From positions 7,773,200 through 7,837,199 of the forward strand of contig NW_004955480.1 of assembly GCF_000276665.1 (NCBI RefSeq): 64,000 nucleotides of DNA, given 5' to 3'. Source of the stretch: Chinchilla lanigera (lineage: Eukaryota; Chordata; Mammalia; Rodentia; Chinchillidae). Each line of letters begins with the position of its first letter. The stretch's first letter is position 1. Below the pieces are notes generated by a model that worked only from the letters and a program-made list of their open reading frames with translations, made no database searches and was not told the DNA's origin. The position numbers were made by a program, and so were the translations under genes. Positions 1-10,755 of the stretch are shown one piece after another.

Positions 1-845
1 TTATCATCTTGTTATGAAATTTTGTTTTGCCTTTTTCTATAAAATAAAATGAAGATTTTTTGCTCAGGAAATACTAAGCAGCTATAGAAAAGTTAAGATA
101 TTGATAAATGATGTTTTTCCTTACATAGATTATTGTTCAAAACAAAAGGATGCTTGTTAATGGGCTCCAGGTATGTTCATTTTTCTTCTCGGCATTTTTC
201 AATGAATACCGTGCTATGGTTCTTTTTCCTGTGCTAATACACTTTGAAGAACTGCATGGAAAGGCAGGAAGCAGGAGTGAGCGTCAAGATGTCCAGGTGC
301 TTGCCTTGACGTTGTCACTGAGTGATCCTGAGCAGGTGCTTTGGCTTGTGTTTTCCTTTGGCAGCAGCATTTACACTACAGGTATTGGCAAACACTGCAT
401 ATCAGGGCTTTCCCCCACCCTAGAGAGTTGGTTGTGAAGAGTTGCCAGCATACCCATGAATCACAGATACACCAAACATAAAGTACTAAAGAAGACAAAG
501 AAAGACAGTGGTTAGAGTCTGTATGGCTGTTTATTTCTTTTCTGACTGAATATTTTTTTTAAACTAAGCAGCCTATTTCCCTGCTCTGCCTCCTCACTCC
601 CTCATCAGACACTGCACCATTGTGAGTGAAGACACTCAGCCGTGGTCAGGCAACCACTCTGCTGCTTGCCCCACCAATGAACACAACATACCGCTCTCAA
701 AGCCCTGACTCTCTAGTCTCCAAGTTGAGAAATTTTAATATCTCCATTTATTTAAACTATTTCAAGTGCAAGCATGCACTTTCTAGATCAAGGCACTAAT
801 TATTACTGAGAGGACTAGCTGTGCCCATTCTTCATGTTAAAGTTC
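1..845. other. Non-repeat, non-coding stretch
   Basis: I recognise no repeat, RNA gene or coding exon here. The sequence is AT-rich with short random open frames only; the longest (150-437, plus strand) has no recognisable domain and no splice or codon signal that sets it apart. Confidence 0.4.
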
Positions 846-849
846 CCCC

Positions 850-1110
850 TTCTTTTGACTTTAAAAAATGACTATTTTCCATCTTTCATCTCACCTAACG
901 ACTTTGTCCCATATACTTCCTAGATCCCTTTATCTCAGCCCTTTATTTTTTTATGTTAAAGAGATTGTTTTAAAAAAACTATAAAAATGATGCAGAATTT
1001 CAAAACAACATGATAGGAAGTTAACAATGGTCATTGTATTGCATACTGTTACTTTCAAATAGTTGCTCAGACCCCTTCTCCTTAAATGGGAGTCCACCCC
1101 CAAGACGAAG
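850..1110 (-). mobile_element. Possible L1 3' UTR fragment (antisense)
   Basis: The segment around 1016-1065 (a TTAACAATGG core followed by GCATACTG and TTTCAAAT) resembles the 3' end of the clearer antisense L1 at 43.7 kb, near 43,792-43,842, in sequence and order. No coding part of L1 is visible here, so this is either an isolated 3' UTR fragment or a coincidental similarity. Low confidence. Confidence 0.3.
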
Positions 1111-1617
1111 GGAGTTTCTCATACTACAGGAGAGAAACCCAAAAATACAAACCTGGGAGATTATAGATACACATTGCCCCCTCCACTCTACTCCAAAGAC
1201 AGAAAATAAATCTAATCTCTTCTCCTTAACAGAGTCCTTTTTGGATGTGAAGGGCAAGATGACTGAATTTGTATCTTTCAGAATGTAACTAAATGTCTCA
1301 TTCCTCAAGGTAGATAAGACAAACAGGAGCTTCCCAGTAAGGATTTTGTCCTCCTTCAAAATGTTAACGCAGAGAGCCTGTGGAGTTCTCTTGGCTTTAA
1401 ATTACCCTTTAACGTCCACACTTGTCCTCTAGCTCACATAATCTTTTCTCAGAAGGTCCTACCCACACAAAAACAAATGTTTTATCTATTGTCTCACATT
1501 GTCTTCTAGGTGGAAGCAGGAATTGCACAGATTAGCAATTTGAAGTTTAATTTAAGGACGGAGAACATGCCTGGGCCATCTCAGTATATAAGGTTTTCCA
1601 TTCTCATCCAAAGCACC

Positions 1618-1690
1618 AGTGTTATGGTTTTACCTGAAAAGAAGAGGTAACTCCAACAGGTAAGCCCCTATAATGAACATATAAAGTTTT
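1618..1690. repeat. Diverged repeat unit, copy A
   Basis: This stretch (GTTATGGTTTTA, GAAAAGAAGAGGTAACTCCAAC, AAGCCCCTA, ATAAAG in order, with gaps) matches 2478-2545 in sequence and order with scattered substitutions. The family is not recognised. It may be part of an old interspersed repeat or a local duplication. Confidence 0.4.
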
Positions 1691-1831
1691 GAGAAAGGTA
1701 GTTGATGTCCAGAAAAGAGACAAATAACCAATGCTGCTTCTCCAGGAGAATTAGACTCACTTCTCTGCAAACTCTCCAGGCAGATGGTACCTATATGGGG
1801 CGTAGTGGCTCCAGGATGAGAGATAAGCCTT

Positions 1832-2010
1832 CTTCTACAGTGATTCTCAAACAATCTATGGTGGCATCCCTGTCACCAGGACCCACTGCCAACCTCCTGA
1901 ACTGGAACTTCTAGTAAGTTTCCGTAGGGCAGAAGTCTATAGCTTTAGAGGCTCACCAGGTGATTAGAGGCGATCCATCCAGATTTGGCAACTGCTGGTC
2001 CACCATTCCT
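1832..2010. mobile_element. MER5A-like hAT remnant
   Basis: It opens with ACAGTGATTCTCAAAC, continues with a CCTGAACTGGAACTTCTAG block and a CACCAGGTGATT block, and closes near GGCAACTGCTGG. This order resembles the short non-autonomous hAT-Charlie element MER5A, which begins and ends with inverted copies of CAGTGGTTCTCAAA and carries an internal CACCTGG motif. The copy is strongly diverged, as expected for an element that predates placental radiation. Family assignment is from memory of the consensus. Confidence 0.45.
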
Positions 2011-2477
2011 CCAAATTCAATATGACATGGTTCTGGAAAGAGTCACAGCGCCATCTACAGGTGTCACTTGGTTTTGCAACAACTCTGTCAGACAACAAAC
2101 ACCTATTACCAGGAGTATGGTTTCCATGAGATATAACAAGAAGACCTAAGACATTTGTCCGCAATCATTTCTTCAGTTAGACTGTTTACAGTGTCCTTTG
2201 GAGTCTTTCAGGGATCGCTTTGGCAGAGACCATAATTTTCCAGACATTTTATTAAAAGTCCAGATCAATTCAAAACTCGGACCTAAACACTATTTAAATC
2301 TCATCTCCTCGCTACACCCTGTCCAACACTGCCCACTTCAGACTGTATTGGTGCATCAAGGATTACGATGGAAGTTTGGGATACAGTCTATTCTTTGCTT
2401 ATCCACCTCAGACTCCTTCAATTGGCAGAAGAGAGGTGGTCATGCCTGAAATACAAACCTTTTCTCTTGTCCACATT

Positions 2478-2545
2478 TTATGGTCTTATCAGAAAAGAAA
2501 AGGTAACCCCAACTTACAGGCCCCTAGAATTAAAGAGTCTTTTCT
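2478..2545. repeat. Diverged repeat unit, copy B
   Basis: Same orientation as copy A at 1618-1690. Shared blocks are a TTATGGTCTTA-type start, AGAAAAGGTAACCCCAAC, and AGGCCCCTA followed by AAGAGT. Spacing between the copies is about 0.86 kb. Confidence 0.4.
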
Positions 2546-3558
2546 GTGACTGGTGAAAGTAGGGGAGAGAGACGTGCTGGAAGGTGACCCACGGAGGTCG
2601 CCCTCCCAGGAAATTGCTGACTCACGTGTGAGCTTGGGACGAAGTCCCTGCTTGAATAAGTTTAGACTGCTGCTGATTTCCAAGGAGTTCATCCTAACAC
2701 CCTCTGTCAATGAAGGAATGATCAGAGGGGTGCCCAGATATCCCCTGGGCAAAGTGTTTTTCTTTGCTCCCTTCTAAGAGCTGCATATGTCTTGCATCCT
2801 TTTCTTCCCAGGTAGAAAGCACCACCAAGACAACCTGTCCTGTATCCCCAAAGGGTGTAAGGGGTCCCCATCCTCGAGAAAGGTAGCAGACAAAGGCAGT
2901 TAATAGACTTGTCACTTGTGTCTCTGGAACAGGCATTACCTCCCCCAAGGACACCCCACCAGTGTCAACCACCCCGGGATGGCAGTGCCAGGTAGGCCTG
3001 CAGCTTCTGCAATACCTCAGCCAGCCAACAGTGGGAACAGGGTGGCCATTTGTTCCTCCTACAGAAGCCTCTAATCTCTCTATATTTTTCTCCCATCTCC
3101 ATCATAATTGTTGGAAAACTAAATATTCATTTTTCTAAGCACCCTTTGCAAGTTGATGTAATCATATGACAATATTCTGGAGTTTTCTGGGTGGGGGCCC
3201 TCTGGAGAGTGCTTTACCTTCCCAACTGCAAAGGAAAAACCTCACATGAATCTATTGCTACTCTTTCCCCTTCCTCCTGCCTTGAATGAAGACCTGACTG
3301 TTGAAGCTGTGGCATCCATCTCATCACTATGAGGAAAAGGCTAAAAGCTTGCGTAGATGTCAAGCCTGACATTGCTGAGCTCCTGAGTCAATTCCAAACT
3401 GGTTATGTGAGAAAACAGAATTCCTATTAGTTTCATCCACTGTAATCAGCTTGTCGGGTTTTCTGTAGTTAAAAACATTTTTAAGTAAAAGAGTGAACTC
3501 CTTATTTGTAAAGTCAGAGTCTCTATTTCATAGGGATAGTGAAAGAACTAAACAAGGT

Positions 3559-3636
3559 CCAGTTTATAAATCAATTCAATATTTCAGTATATAAATCAAT
3601 AGTCCCAGTACATAAATCAATTCAGTATTCAATATT
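3559..3636. repeat. Imperfect short tandem repeat (ATAAATCAAT core)
   Basis: Three units share the core TATAAATCAAT or CATAAATCAAT, preceded by CAGT-like bases and spaced about 25-30 bases apart. This is a degenerate local duplication without evident function. Confidence 0.5.
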
Positions 3637-3794
3637 TGATAAATGTAGGACACCAGTGACCAACCCTTTGCCTTTCTTCTTACTTCTGCCCCCATGAATT
3701 CAGTGTATGGAATCTTAGCCACCAAGCGCATAGGCCCCCACAGTTCTCTCCAATCATTATTTCCTATCACCAACTCCGGAATCAGTAAATGATA

Positions 3795-4070
3795 CAGCGG
3801 AAAGAATAAGAGTGAAGGATATGGTCTCAGGCTGCCGCCAATCAGCTCTGTAATATTAGGCAAGCTGAGTAAGCATTTCTGAACCTCAGCCTCCTTGTCT
3901 GTCATCACAGGAATCATTATAGGACGTAATTTGCCTGGCGTGAGCATGTGAAAAGCAGTCAGTTCTAGAACGCTGTCTGACCTTGCCGCTTGGGGCCTAG
4001 GCTTTAACTTGGGGTCAGCGCTGAATCCAAACAGGCTCCATGAATGGAGGAATGAATGAATGAGTGCATG
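3795..4070 (+). mobile_element. MIR SINE (sense)
   Basis: A diverged MIR core is readable: an AGCTCTGTAAT.TTAGGCAAGCTGAGTAAGCATT..TGAACCTCAGCCTCC pattern corresponds to the MIR segment for loss of leading-zero 'tgtgaccttgggcaagtcacttaacctctctgagcctcag', followed by an AATCATTATAGGACG block. MIR is an ancient tRNA-derived SINE dispersed by L2. The antisense strand carries a 220-codon open frame across 3576-4238, which I regard as chance because it runs through this element. Confidence 0.6.
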
Positions 4071-4074
4071 AATG

Positions 4075-4585
4075 GGACAAGATGCTGGGAAACCAACTCC
4101 TAGTCTTTTTATGTACTGTTGTAACCTCACACCTAAAACAGTTCCCTGCAGAAGTAGAAAATCAGTATTTGTCAAGTAAGCCCTCATCTTTAATCTCCAG
4201 TTCCATAATGGAAAGCCCCAAGCCATGAGAGTCAGCATAAGAAACAGTACTCTGTGAACCGTCCAGAGGTGAATTTATTCCATTAATCTAGAGATACCCA
4301 ACCTTGATGCACCTCCTTTAGAAATCGTACTTAAATAAAACTAGGGCAGATCGCTCCTTCCTTATAATGAAGAAAGCTGGTGATGTAAGTCATCTTCACA
4401 ACTCATATTTTACTTTCTCCCCTCTTGAGCTGAAACAAACATTCCTGTGGGGCAGCCTGAATTTTCAGACCTGTATTCATATGTTTACGTGTTTATCCAT
4501 GCATTTATATAATTCCCTACCCTTTGTGAAGTTTGTAATCTTGCATAAGACGTTTCTCGGGGGTGCTAATAGTTTCTGCCTCGTC
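4075..4585. other. Unassigned non-coding stretch
   Basis: No recognised repeat or exon. The interval includes a GAATGAATGAATGAGTG microsatellite-like tail at 4050-4070 just before it. Confidence 0.35.
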
Positions 4586-4589
4586 ATTA

Positions 4590-5304
4590 GTTATTAATGA
4601 GTGCACCCCATCCTCCTTCCCTTCCAGTGAACCTCTCATTGCTTTTATAATTTTTGTTAGTACACGCTGATACATAATGTTTACATTCTTTGTGGGTAGT
4701 TGGTACACGTACATAATATAACTTAATTCTTTTTTACTTCCCTTCCTTCTTTCCCTCCCTCCTCCTCCATCCATCTCTTGATCCTCTTCCTGTTTAAGAA
4801 ATTGCTGTCTCTCTACTTCCTATTATTTATCTTTTATTTTTATCTTTATTTATATTTTGGGTTTCTCATATAAAGGAAGTCATGTGATGTTTCAACTTCT
4901 GTGTCTGATTAATTTCACTTAAGATTATGGTCTCAAGGTGCGTTCATTTGCCGAGAAATTATTTGTTTATCATTCTTTATGGCAGAGTATTGATCCATTG
5001 TGTGAAAATACATTTTCTTTCTCCATTCATCTGTTGGTAGACAGATAGTCTGCTTCCAAAATTTAGTTATGAGTTGTACTGGTATAAACATGGGTATGCA
5101 AGTAACACTGTAATATGATGTCTTTAATTCTTTGGGGTAGAGGAAAACAGAAGTGGAACAGCTGGGTCAAATAGAATTTCTAGTTTCAATTTTTGAGGAA
5201 TCACCATACTGATTTCCATAATGGTTCTACTACTTTACATCCCCACCAACAATGTAGAAGCATTCCTTTTTTCCCTCTTGCCTTGCCAGCATTTGTTATT
5301 ATTT
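4590..5304 (-). mobile_element. L1 LINE, 3' part (antisense)
   Basis: Read on the minus strand this is the end of L1 ORF2 plus 3' UTR. Visible marks are the NKCW...GG region near 5285-5304, the ATGGAAATCAGTATGGTGATTCC-type block near 5205-5228 and the GACCCAGCTGTTCCACTTCTG-type block near 5150-5172. The reading frame is destroyed by substitutions and indels. It is joined at 5304/5305 to an L1 piece in the opposite orientation. Confidence 0.75.
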
Positions 5305-5750
5305 GATTTCTTGGTAAAGATTCAGAAACCCATTCAACTATTTGATCTTTGACAAAGGAGCCAAAAACACACTGGAAGAAAGATGGCCTTTTTGTTAAAT
5401 GGTGTGGTTATCCATACCCAGAAGATTGAATCTAGACCCATACTGCTCACCTTGTCCTAAATGAACCAAAAAACTAAATGTTAAAAGAACTAAATGTTAA
5501 AGACCAAAGAACTAAATGTTAAAACAGAAACAACTAACTTGCTGGAAGTAAATAGGTAAAACTTTTGGAGTCACATGTATAGGCAAGGACTTTCTGAACA
5601 GAACTCCAATTATAAGAAATAACATCAAGAATCAATAAATGAGCTCATATGTAATTAAAAATCTTCTGCATAGCAAAGCAAACAATAAACAGAATGAAGA
5701 GAAAATCTATAGAATGGAAAAAGATTTTCCATTTAACTATTAGCAGGTGG
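5305..5750 (+). mobile_element. L1 LINE, inverted 5' part (sense)
   Basis: On the plus strand this reads as the ORF2 stretch that normally lies just upstream of the piece at 4590-5304: CAACTATTTGATCTTTGACAAAGG, then CTGGAAGAAAGATGG, then AATGGTG, ending at AGAATGAAGAGAAAATCTATAGAATGGAAAAAGATTTTC-like sequence. The frame is broken by stops. Together with 4590-5304 it has the geometry of an L1 insertion whose 5' part was inverted during integration. A short tandem duplication of AACTAAATGTTAAA occurs at 5472-5525. Confidence 0.7.
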
Positions 5751-5754
5751 TCTG

Positions 5755-6730
5755 ATCAGTAACCAACACCACTGTTCTCTGTCTGTTTGAACTGAATTAT
5801 GGCCAATGGCTTTAAAAATATACTAAGTCTTTCAGAATGCTTAATGTTTCTATTACTATGTCTCTTACTCTAACAAACTGTGGGAACCCACTCAGACTGC
5901 TTCAAAGCTCAGAGGCATCTAAGGACATCTGAGGACATGACCCTCCTTGTCTAGTACAGGTGCCCAGTGAAAGACAGTCATGTAACCATGACTTAGCACA
6001 GGCAAACACGCATGTGCTGGTTACAACACTATCCAAGAGTGTAAATATGAGATAACCACCTGTATGAGGATTATACAGTAAAGATGCAGGTGGCTCTTAC
6101 ACTCTTGTGCTGCTCTGCTTCATGCTGCCTGCTGCTGTTGCCGATGTCTTGCACATGGGTGTCCTTGAACCTGGGGACTTCCCCTGCAAAAATCTCCCTT
6201 GGGCCCCCTGAGCAAGCTGACAATAACTGATTTTCCTTTTCCTTTTTCAGAATGCAGCCTAGCATTTTTCACTGTCTAGCAATTGCCCTGAATTAAAAAT
6301 ATTTATAATTCTCCTTGATATTTTTGAGAATAAAGAGGAATTATTTATTTATAGTCTTCAAGGTTCACATTTTACCCAGAGAAGTAGCCATTTTTATTTA
6401 AGGAATACTATTGCCATCATTAGCTCTGCATAATAATTCAAGGTGCCTGTTATTAATGGATTGAAAATTTACAGAAAACCTCAAACTCATTGCTTATTCT
6501 AAAAAAGTTTCCAATATTCAGCACCATTATAATCCCAATTCCTAATTGTATATCATTTTTAAAAGAAAAAAACAATGAAACTGAGTTTCAAACAGATTAG
6601 TAGGACAGTTAAACAATAGTTAATACATTGCATATTGCTATCTTAGTGTTAGTTAATAAGAATACAGGATATAGGCATGATATCTTGTCTAAACAATATT
6701 AGCACCAATCTTGTATATCATTTTTGAGGT
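5755..6730. other. Unassigned non-coding stretch
   Basis: I see no recognised repeat or coding exon. The part from 6270 to 6680 is very AT-rich with no clear element. Confidence 0.35.
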
Positions 6731-6734
6731 TCCA

Positions 6735-6905
6735 AAGTCATTTCCATACTCATTATCAAATTGAATAAACAGTACACCTCTGTGACACAGAAACTGTTCT
6801 CACAAACTTGGAAATGAGAACATAGAGGTGCAGAGTGATTCTCCAGGACACAAATAGAAAAGATTCCAGTTCAGCCACCCACTCTGCAACTCAATCCATG
6901 ATTAT
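6735..6905 (-). mobile_element. MIR-like SINE (antisense)
   Basis: The block AACTTGGAAATGAGAACATAGAGGTGCAGAGTGATTCTCCAGGACAC fits the antisense MIR pattern (dinucleotide-diverged 'gaggaaactgaggcacagagaggttaagtaacttgcccaaggtcac'). Strongly degenerated. Confidence 0.45.
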
Positions 6906-6959
6906 TCTACAACCACCCAATTTTAGACGCTTTCTCACTGGTCACATAAAATATCCAAC

Positions 6960-7300
6960 ACCTACAACATAAAGGAGGAGAGGTGTACTTTGACTCACTG
7001 TTTCCTGCCATGGCTGACTAGCCCCAAAGCAGAAATAGGATAGCAGAAGGCCCTGGTGAATGAAAACTGTGCTCCATCCATGGCGGCAAGGAAGGGGGAG
7101 CAGGGACCAGAGACAAAAATGCAGCCTCCCAGGTCACATCCCCAGTGCCCACCTCCAAGCAGGACCCACCTCCATTCAGCTACTGAACTCATCCATACAT
7201 GATCCATTGATGATTATTGCACACCCACAGTCCAATCACCCTCCACACATACGGGCCATTAGGGGGCGCTTTAGAACTCACTCTTAACACTCCTATGGAC
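6960..7300 (-). mobile_element. LTR-like repeat fragment (antisense)
   Basis: The order GGAGGAGAGGTGTACTTTGACTCACTGTTTC..CCATGGCTGAC, AGCAGAAGGCC, GGCGGCAAGGAAG, CCCCAGTGCCCACCTCC, and a distal CATACATGATCCATTGATG block resembles the antisense layout of MaLR-type LTRs common in rodents ('aggtttatttggctcac... ggtttcagtccatgg... catggcggaagg'). No target duplication was found. Family uncertain. Confidence 0.4.
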
Positions 7301-7304
7301 AACA

Positions 7305-7945
7305 CAGGTGGCAAGTTTGAGCAAAACATGATCACTGAAGCAAATAGGCCTGGTACTGAGGTTCACTGAAGTTCATATTCATTCTAGAAGAGCTGATTGG
7401 TGGCCACTAAGTTCCCTGCCATTGTGCTTATGTGGGGACACAGTGGTGATCAGACAGATGTGGCCAATATTACCAAGAATCTCACTCTTCAGAGAAGAAG
7501 AGAAGTAAAGTAACAGGTCTTGCCAGTGGGACCCAGGATGTCAGGTGTCAGGAAGCCCATGCTGCTGTGGGAATCCCCAGAGGGAGGAAGAGATGCCTGG
7601 GTGGAGTTCTTCCTGAAAAAACAGTGCTCCTAGCTGAAGAGTCAGGGCTCTACCCTGAGGGTAACAGGGGGCCCAGGAAGGAATGACTTTCAGGGAGTCA
7701 ATGATGCATGAGAAGTCATGTTGCAAAAGCTGCAGTACTTATGGTGTGATTTCAGCCTGATGGGTTGAATGAGACAAAGACAGGAAGCAATTGAGCTTCA
7801 TGAGTAAATATTAGTTTTGCTGACCAACTTCTGACTCAAGGTCAACTTCTCTTTTCACTCTTCTCATTTATAACATTAATAACAAAAGACATGATTTTAG
7901 AATATAAAAGTGCCCTCACAAGTGCATTTGGATTATCCAGAGGGA
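7305..7945. other. Unassigned non-coding stretch
   Basis: No recognised repeat or exon. Confidence 0.35.
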
Positions 7946-7950
7946 AAAAT

Positions 7951-7982
7951 GAGAAAGAGAGAAAGAGAGAGAGAGAGAGATG
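7951..7982. repeat. GA-rich microsatellite
   Basis: GAGAAAGAGAGAAAGAGAGA followed by a perfect (GA)n run up to about 7980. Confidence 0.85.
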
Positions 7983-8044
7983 AAGATATTTATCTTTATT
8001 TAAATATAAATGCTGTTGTATTCTGAAAAGATCATCAAAATAAA

Positions 8045-8104
8045 GTGTGGACATTCAGATGGACCCTAATCTAATATCCTTGTAAAAAGAAGAAATTAGC
8101 ATAC
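8045..8104 (+). mobile_element. MLT1-type LTR fragment (sense)
   Basis: GGACCCTAATCTAATATCCTTGTAAAAAGAAGAAATTAGCATACAGAGAGAGA (in parts) matches the MLT1 consensus 'gggccctaatccaatatgactggtgtccttataagaagagg..' order. It is truncated on both sides and abuts the polypurine tract. Confidence 0.55.
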
Positions 8105-8283
8105 AGAGAGAGAGAAGAAGAAGAGGAAGAAGAGGAGAAGGAGAAGAAGGAGGAGGAGAAGCAGAAGGGAAGGAGGAGGAAGAGGAGAAGAGGAAGAGGA
8201 AGGAGAAGGAGGAGAAGAAAGAGGAGGAGGAAAAAGGGGGTAAGAAAGGAGGAGAGGAGGGGAGGGAAGGAGAGGAGAGGAGA
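8105..8283. repeat. Long polypurine (GGA/GAA) tract
   Basis: About 179 bases are almost purely A and G on the plus strand; I count only two pyrimidine interruptions (C near 8162 and T at 8241). The opposite strand is therefore almost pure pyrimidine. Such tracts expand from SINE/LTR tails or microsatellites and can adopt triplex (H-DNA) structures under supercoiling. Confidence 0.9.
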
Positions 8284-8284
8284 C

Positions 8285-8712
8285 ATTACAATTATTTCAC
8301 ATGATTATAAAAGCTCAGAAGTCTCAAAATTTGCAGGAGCCAAGATGGACACTCAGGAGACTAATGGTGTAGCTCCAGTCTGAAGGCATACAGACTTGAG
8401 ACCCAAGATGTTTCAGTTTGAGTTCAAAAGCAGGAAATAAATCAGAACAATGTCCAGGCTCAAGGCAGCTCAGACAGGAGGAGTCCTCTCCTACTGGAGG
8501 AAGAGGGAGACTTTGTTCTATTCTAGACTTCAACTGATGGGATGAGGCCCACCCCATGGAAAGAGCCATCTGCTTTCCATAGTCTACTGATTCCAGCACT
8601 CATCTCATCCAGAAACACCCTCAAGGACATACCCAGGAAAATGTTTGGCCAAATGTCTGACACCCCTTGACTCTGTCAAGTTAATACATAAAATTTACCA
8701 TCAAACAAGAAA
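8285..8712 (-). mobile_element. Ancient mammalian interspersed repeat (antisense), related to 19.8 and 21 kb copies
   Basis: The order GATTATAAAAGCTCAGAAGTCTCAAAATTTG, CAACTGATGGGATGAGGCCCACCCC, CATCCAGAAACACCCTCAAGGACATACCCAGGAAAATGTTTGGCC, and TCTGTCAAGTTAATACATAAAATTTACCATCA matches a well-known placental repeat whose sense strand starts 'aattgtcaacttgac' and ends near 'tctctggagaaccctgactaataca'. I do not name the Repbase family with certainty; it is LTR-like in size. Two sense copies lie at 19,845-20,530 and 20,955-21,455. Confidence 0.6.
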
Positions 8713-8719
8713 AATAGAG

Positions 8720-9500
8720 CTGTCAACTTTATTTTGAAAGAGAGACAAAGATGGAAGCAATTTGTCACACATATCTACATTTTGCTGCCCTTACTTTTCT
8801 TTTTTATCACTGGCCATTGAAAACAGCATTCCAACCCGGCATGATCTACAGGCAGAGGCAGCAGACACTGGTGACAGGGCAGTTTTTCTGGCTCCCTAAT
8901 CTTCTGGAGATTTCAGAACAATCACACTACTCCATGAGACAGCCTTTACTAGCGAGATTCTTCTCTTTTTGCCTGAACTGTGATCTCAGCTGCCTCACCA
9001 GCCTGCTTCTTGGATTAGGATGCTTTTCCATCTTTTTTGCCAGTGTCCCTCTGTGAAGAGCTGAGGCTGCCTGGGGTTCATTCCTTTCCCACTTCTCAGA
9101 TGGTCTCCTTCATCTCAGGAGCTGCACCACCTCCAGTCATGTCCCAGCCGTCAAGAACCTCAAGGGCACATGACACCTACTGCAGGCTTCTTGTCCTTGT
9201 CCTGGGTGCCATGCACCAGAAAAACAAAGATCACTCAGACACCTTTTGCATGTTTTGTAAATAGCCCCAGATGGTCAGCATCTAATTTATGCTATTTCCC
9301 AGAATTCCTCTGCACCTGAAATCATAAATTAACCCATTTCATTCTCCCTCCACAGTTCCTCATCATTCAAGCACATTCCATGAAGTAGTTCCAACACACC
9401 TGTTATTTGATCTCATTAAATTCCTTCTATATCTCCCTAGTTTATTGGCTTCTAGAATTTCTCCCATGAATCCCTTCTCTCCCAATTTCACTTCCCCTTA
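8720..9500. other. Unassigned non-coding stretch
   Basis: No recognised repeat. A frame of 101 codons at 8751-9056 (plus) has no identifiable domain. Confidence 0.35.
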
Positions 9501-10755
9501 CTGATTTCCAGACTTCTAGGAGATGCTTAAAAGAATCTTGAAATCCTACAAGGAGTTCTTGATGAATTCACAATCATCAACCTCCTCCAGTCCCTTAACT
9601 TTGTCCATCTGTCTTCCCAGGCTCACATTCTCCACTACAACTATTCTCCACTGTATTCCCCCTCCTTCTCCCATTTTTAACAAATCCTGTCTCTTCTTAG
9701 TTTGCAAGAGAAATGGAAGTTGTAGAAAGACTTATCATAATTTTGCATCGCCAAATCCACAGACCTACCTAAATCCCCTCTTTGTTACTCTCTTTCCTTC
9801 TGTGACCATAGAAATATGTTCCAATACTTGCTGAGGGTCATTCTTCCATTCATGCTGTCAGTCAAATCCCTCCTGCCCATTTAGGAATGTTTTACTCCAT
9901 TGATTTTCTCCTCTGTCATTTGTATCTTTAAATTTTCTCTCTACTTTACTATTCCATCCATGTTTGTATGTGCTTTTTTCTCCTATACCAAAATAAACAA
10001 AAACTTCTAGTTAAGAATCTTTCCCCTGCAGTTGTCAGACTTTCTAAGTAAGTCACCTACTTTTCCTAAATAAGCCATCTTTTATTTTCTCCATCATTTT
10101 CTTGCCTTTCCCCTACCCTCCAACCCATAGCAATGTGGCAGTTTCCCCTACAACCCATGGAAACAGCTCTTGCCCAGATTACTGATGGTCTCCATGTCAC
10201 CAAGTCTGACATGTCATCCATTCTTGACCTTGTTTGATCCTTTAGAAGTATTAGACACTGTTGAAAAATCACCTTTGAAACTCTTGCTCTGAAACTCTTA
10301 GAACTCTTCCTTTGGCTCCTGTGACACCATACTCTTTTGATTTCTCTCTCCCTGCCTCCCTCTCAGTTTTTTTCTCACCCTTTGTTAAGACAGCTAGTGT
10401 TCTCTTATTTTCTCAAGCAAAATTTATGTTGATAGAGTCTCTGCACACTTTGTGCCCAACTATACAATGAACATCTTTGCCCAGGCAGGTCCCCAGCTGC
10501 AGAGCACCGTCTTCCAAACCTGCTCCTCCTTTGGTGTTTTCCATCTCATAAGGGGCCCAACTCTGCTCAGTTCCTCAGGCCGAGAACACACAAGTCACCT
10601 CTGCTTCTTCATCGCTCTCCACATGCAGCTGCCCATCAAGCTGAAGACACCTGCTTACTTCCTGTCATCCCCATTCACATTCGTCTGGCTCACACCATCG
10701 TCTCTCACCTTCCCCAGAGCTACACTCCCCCTGGGGTTTCCCAACTTCCTCCCTG
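9500..10755 (+). mobile_element. L2 LINE fragment (sense)
   Basis: Two diagnostic stretches of L2 ORF2/3' region are legible. Near 10,180-10,350 the order is ACTGATGGTCTCC, CTTGACCTTGTTTGATCC, ATTAGACACTGTTGAAAAATCACC and GGCTCCTGTGACACCATACTC. Near 10,515-10,640 it is AACCTGCTCCTCC, CCATCTCATAAGGGGC, CAGTTCCTCAGGC and a TCTGCTTCTTCATCGCTCTCC block. L2 is a CR1-clade LINE extinct in placental mammals. The copy is full of stops and cannot encode protein. It is directly followed by an antisense MLT1 LTR. Confidence 0.65.

Larger units (their letters stand above)
2020..3790. other. Unassigned non-coding stretch
   Basis: No gene or confident repeat is seen. It includes copy B of the diverged unit (2478-2545) and a small imperfect tandem array (3559-3636). 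Open frames here overlap on both strands and look random. Confidence 0.4.

Noticed and set aside
3576..4238. 220-codon open frame on the minus strand, the longest without N
   Set aside because: It runs antisense through a MIR SINE and has no domain, no splice context and unbalanced composition. Chance frame.
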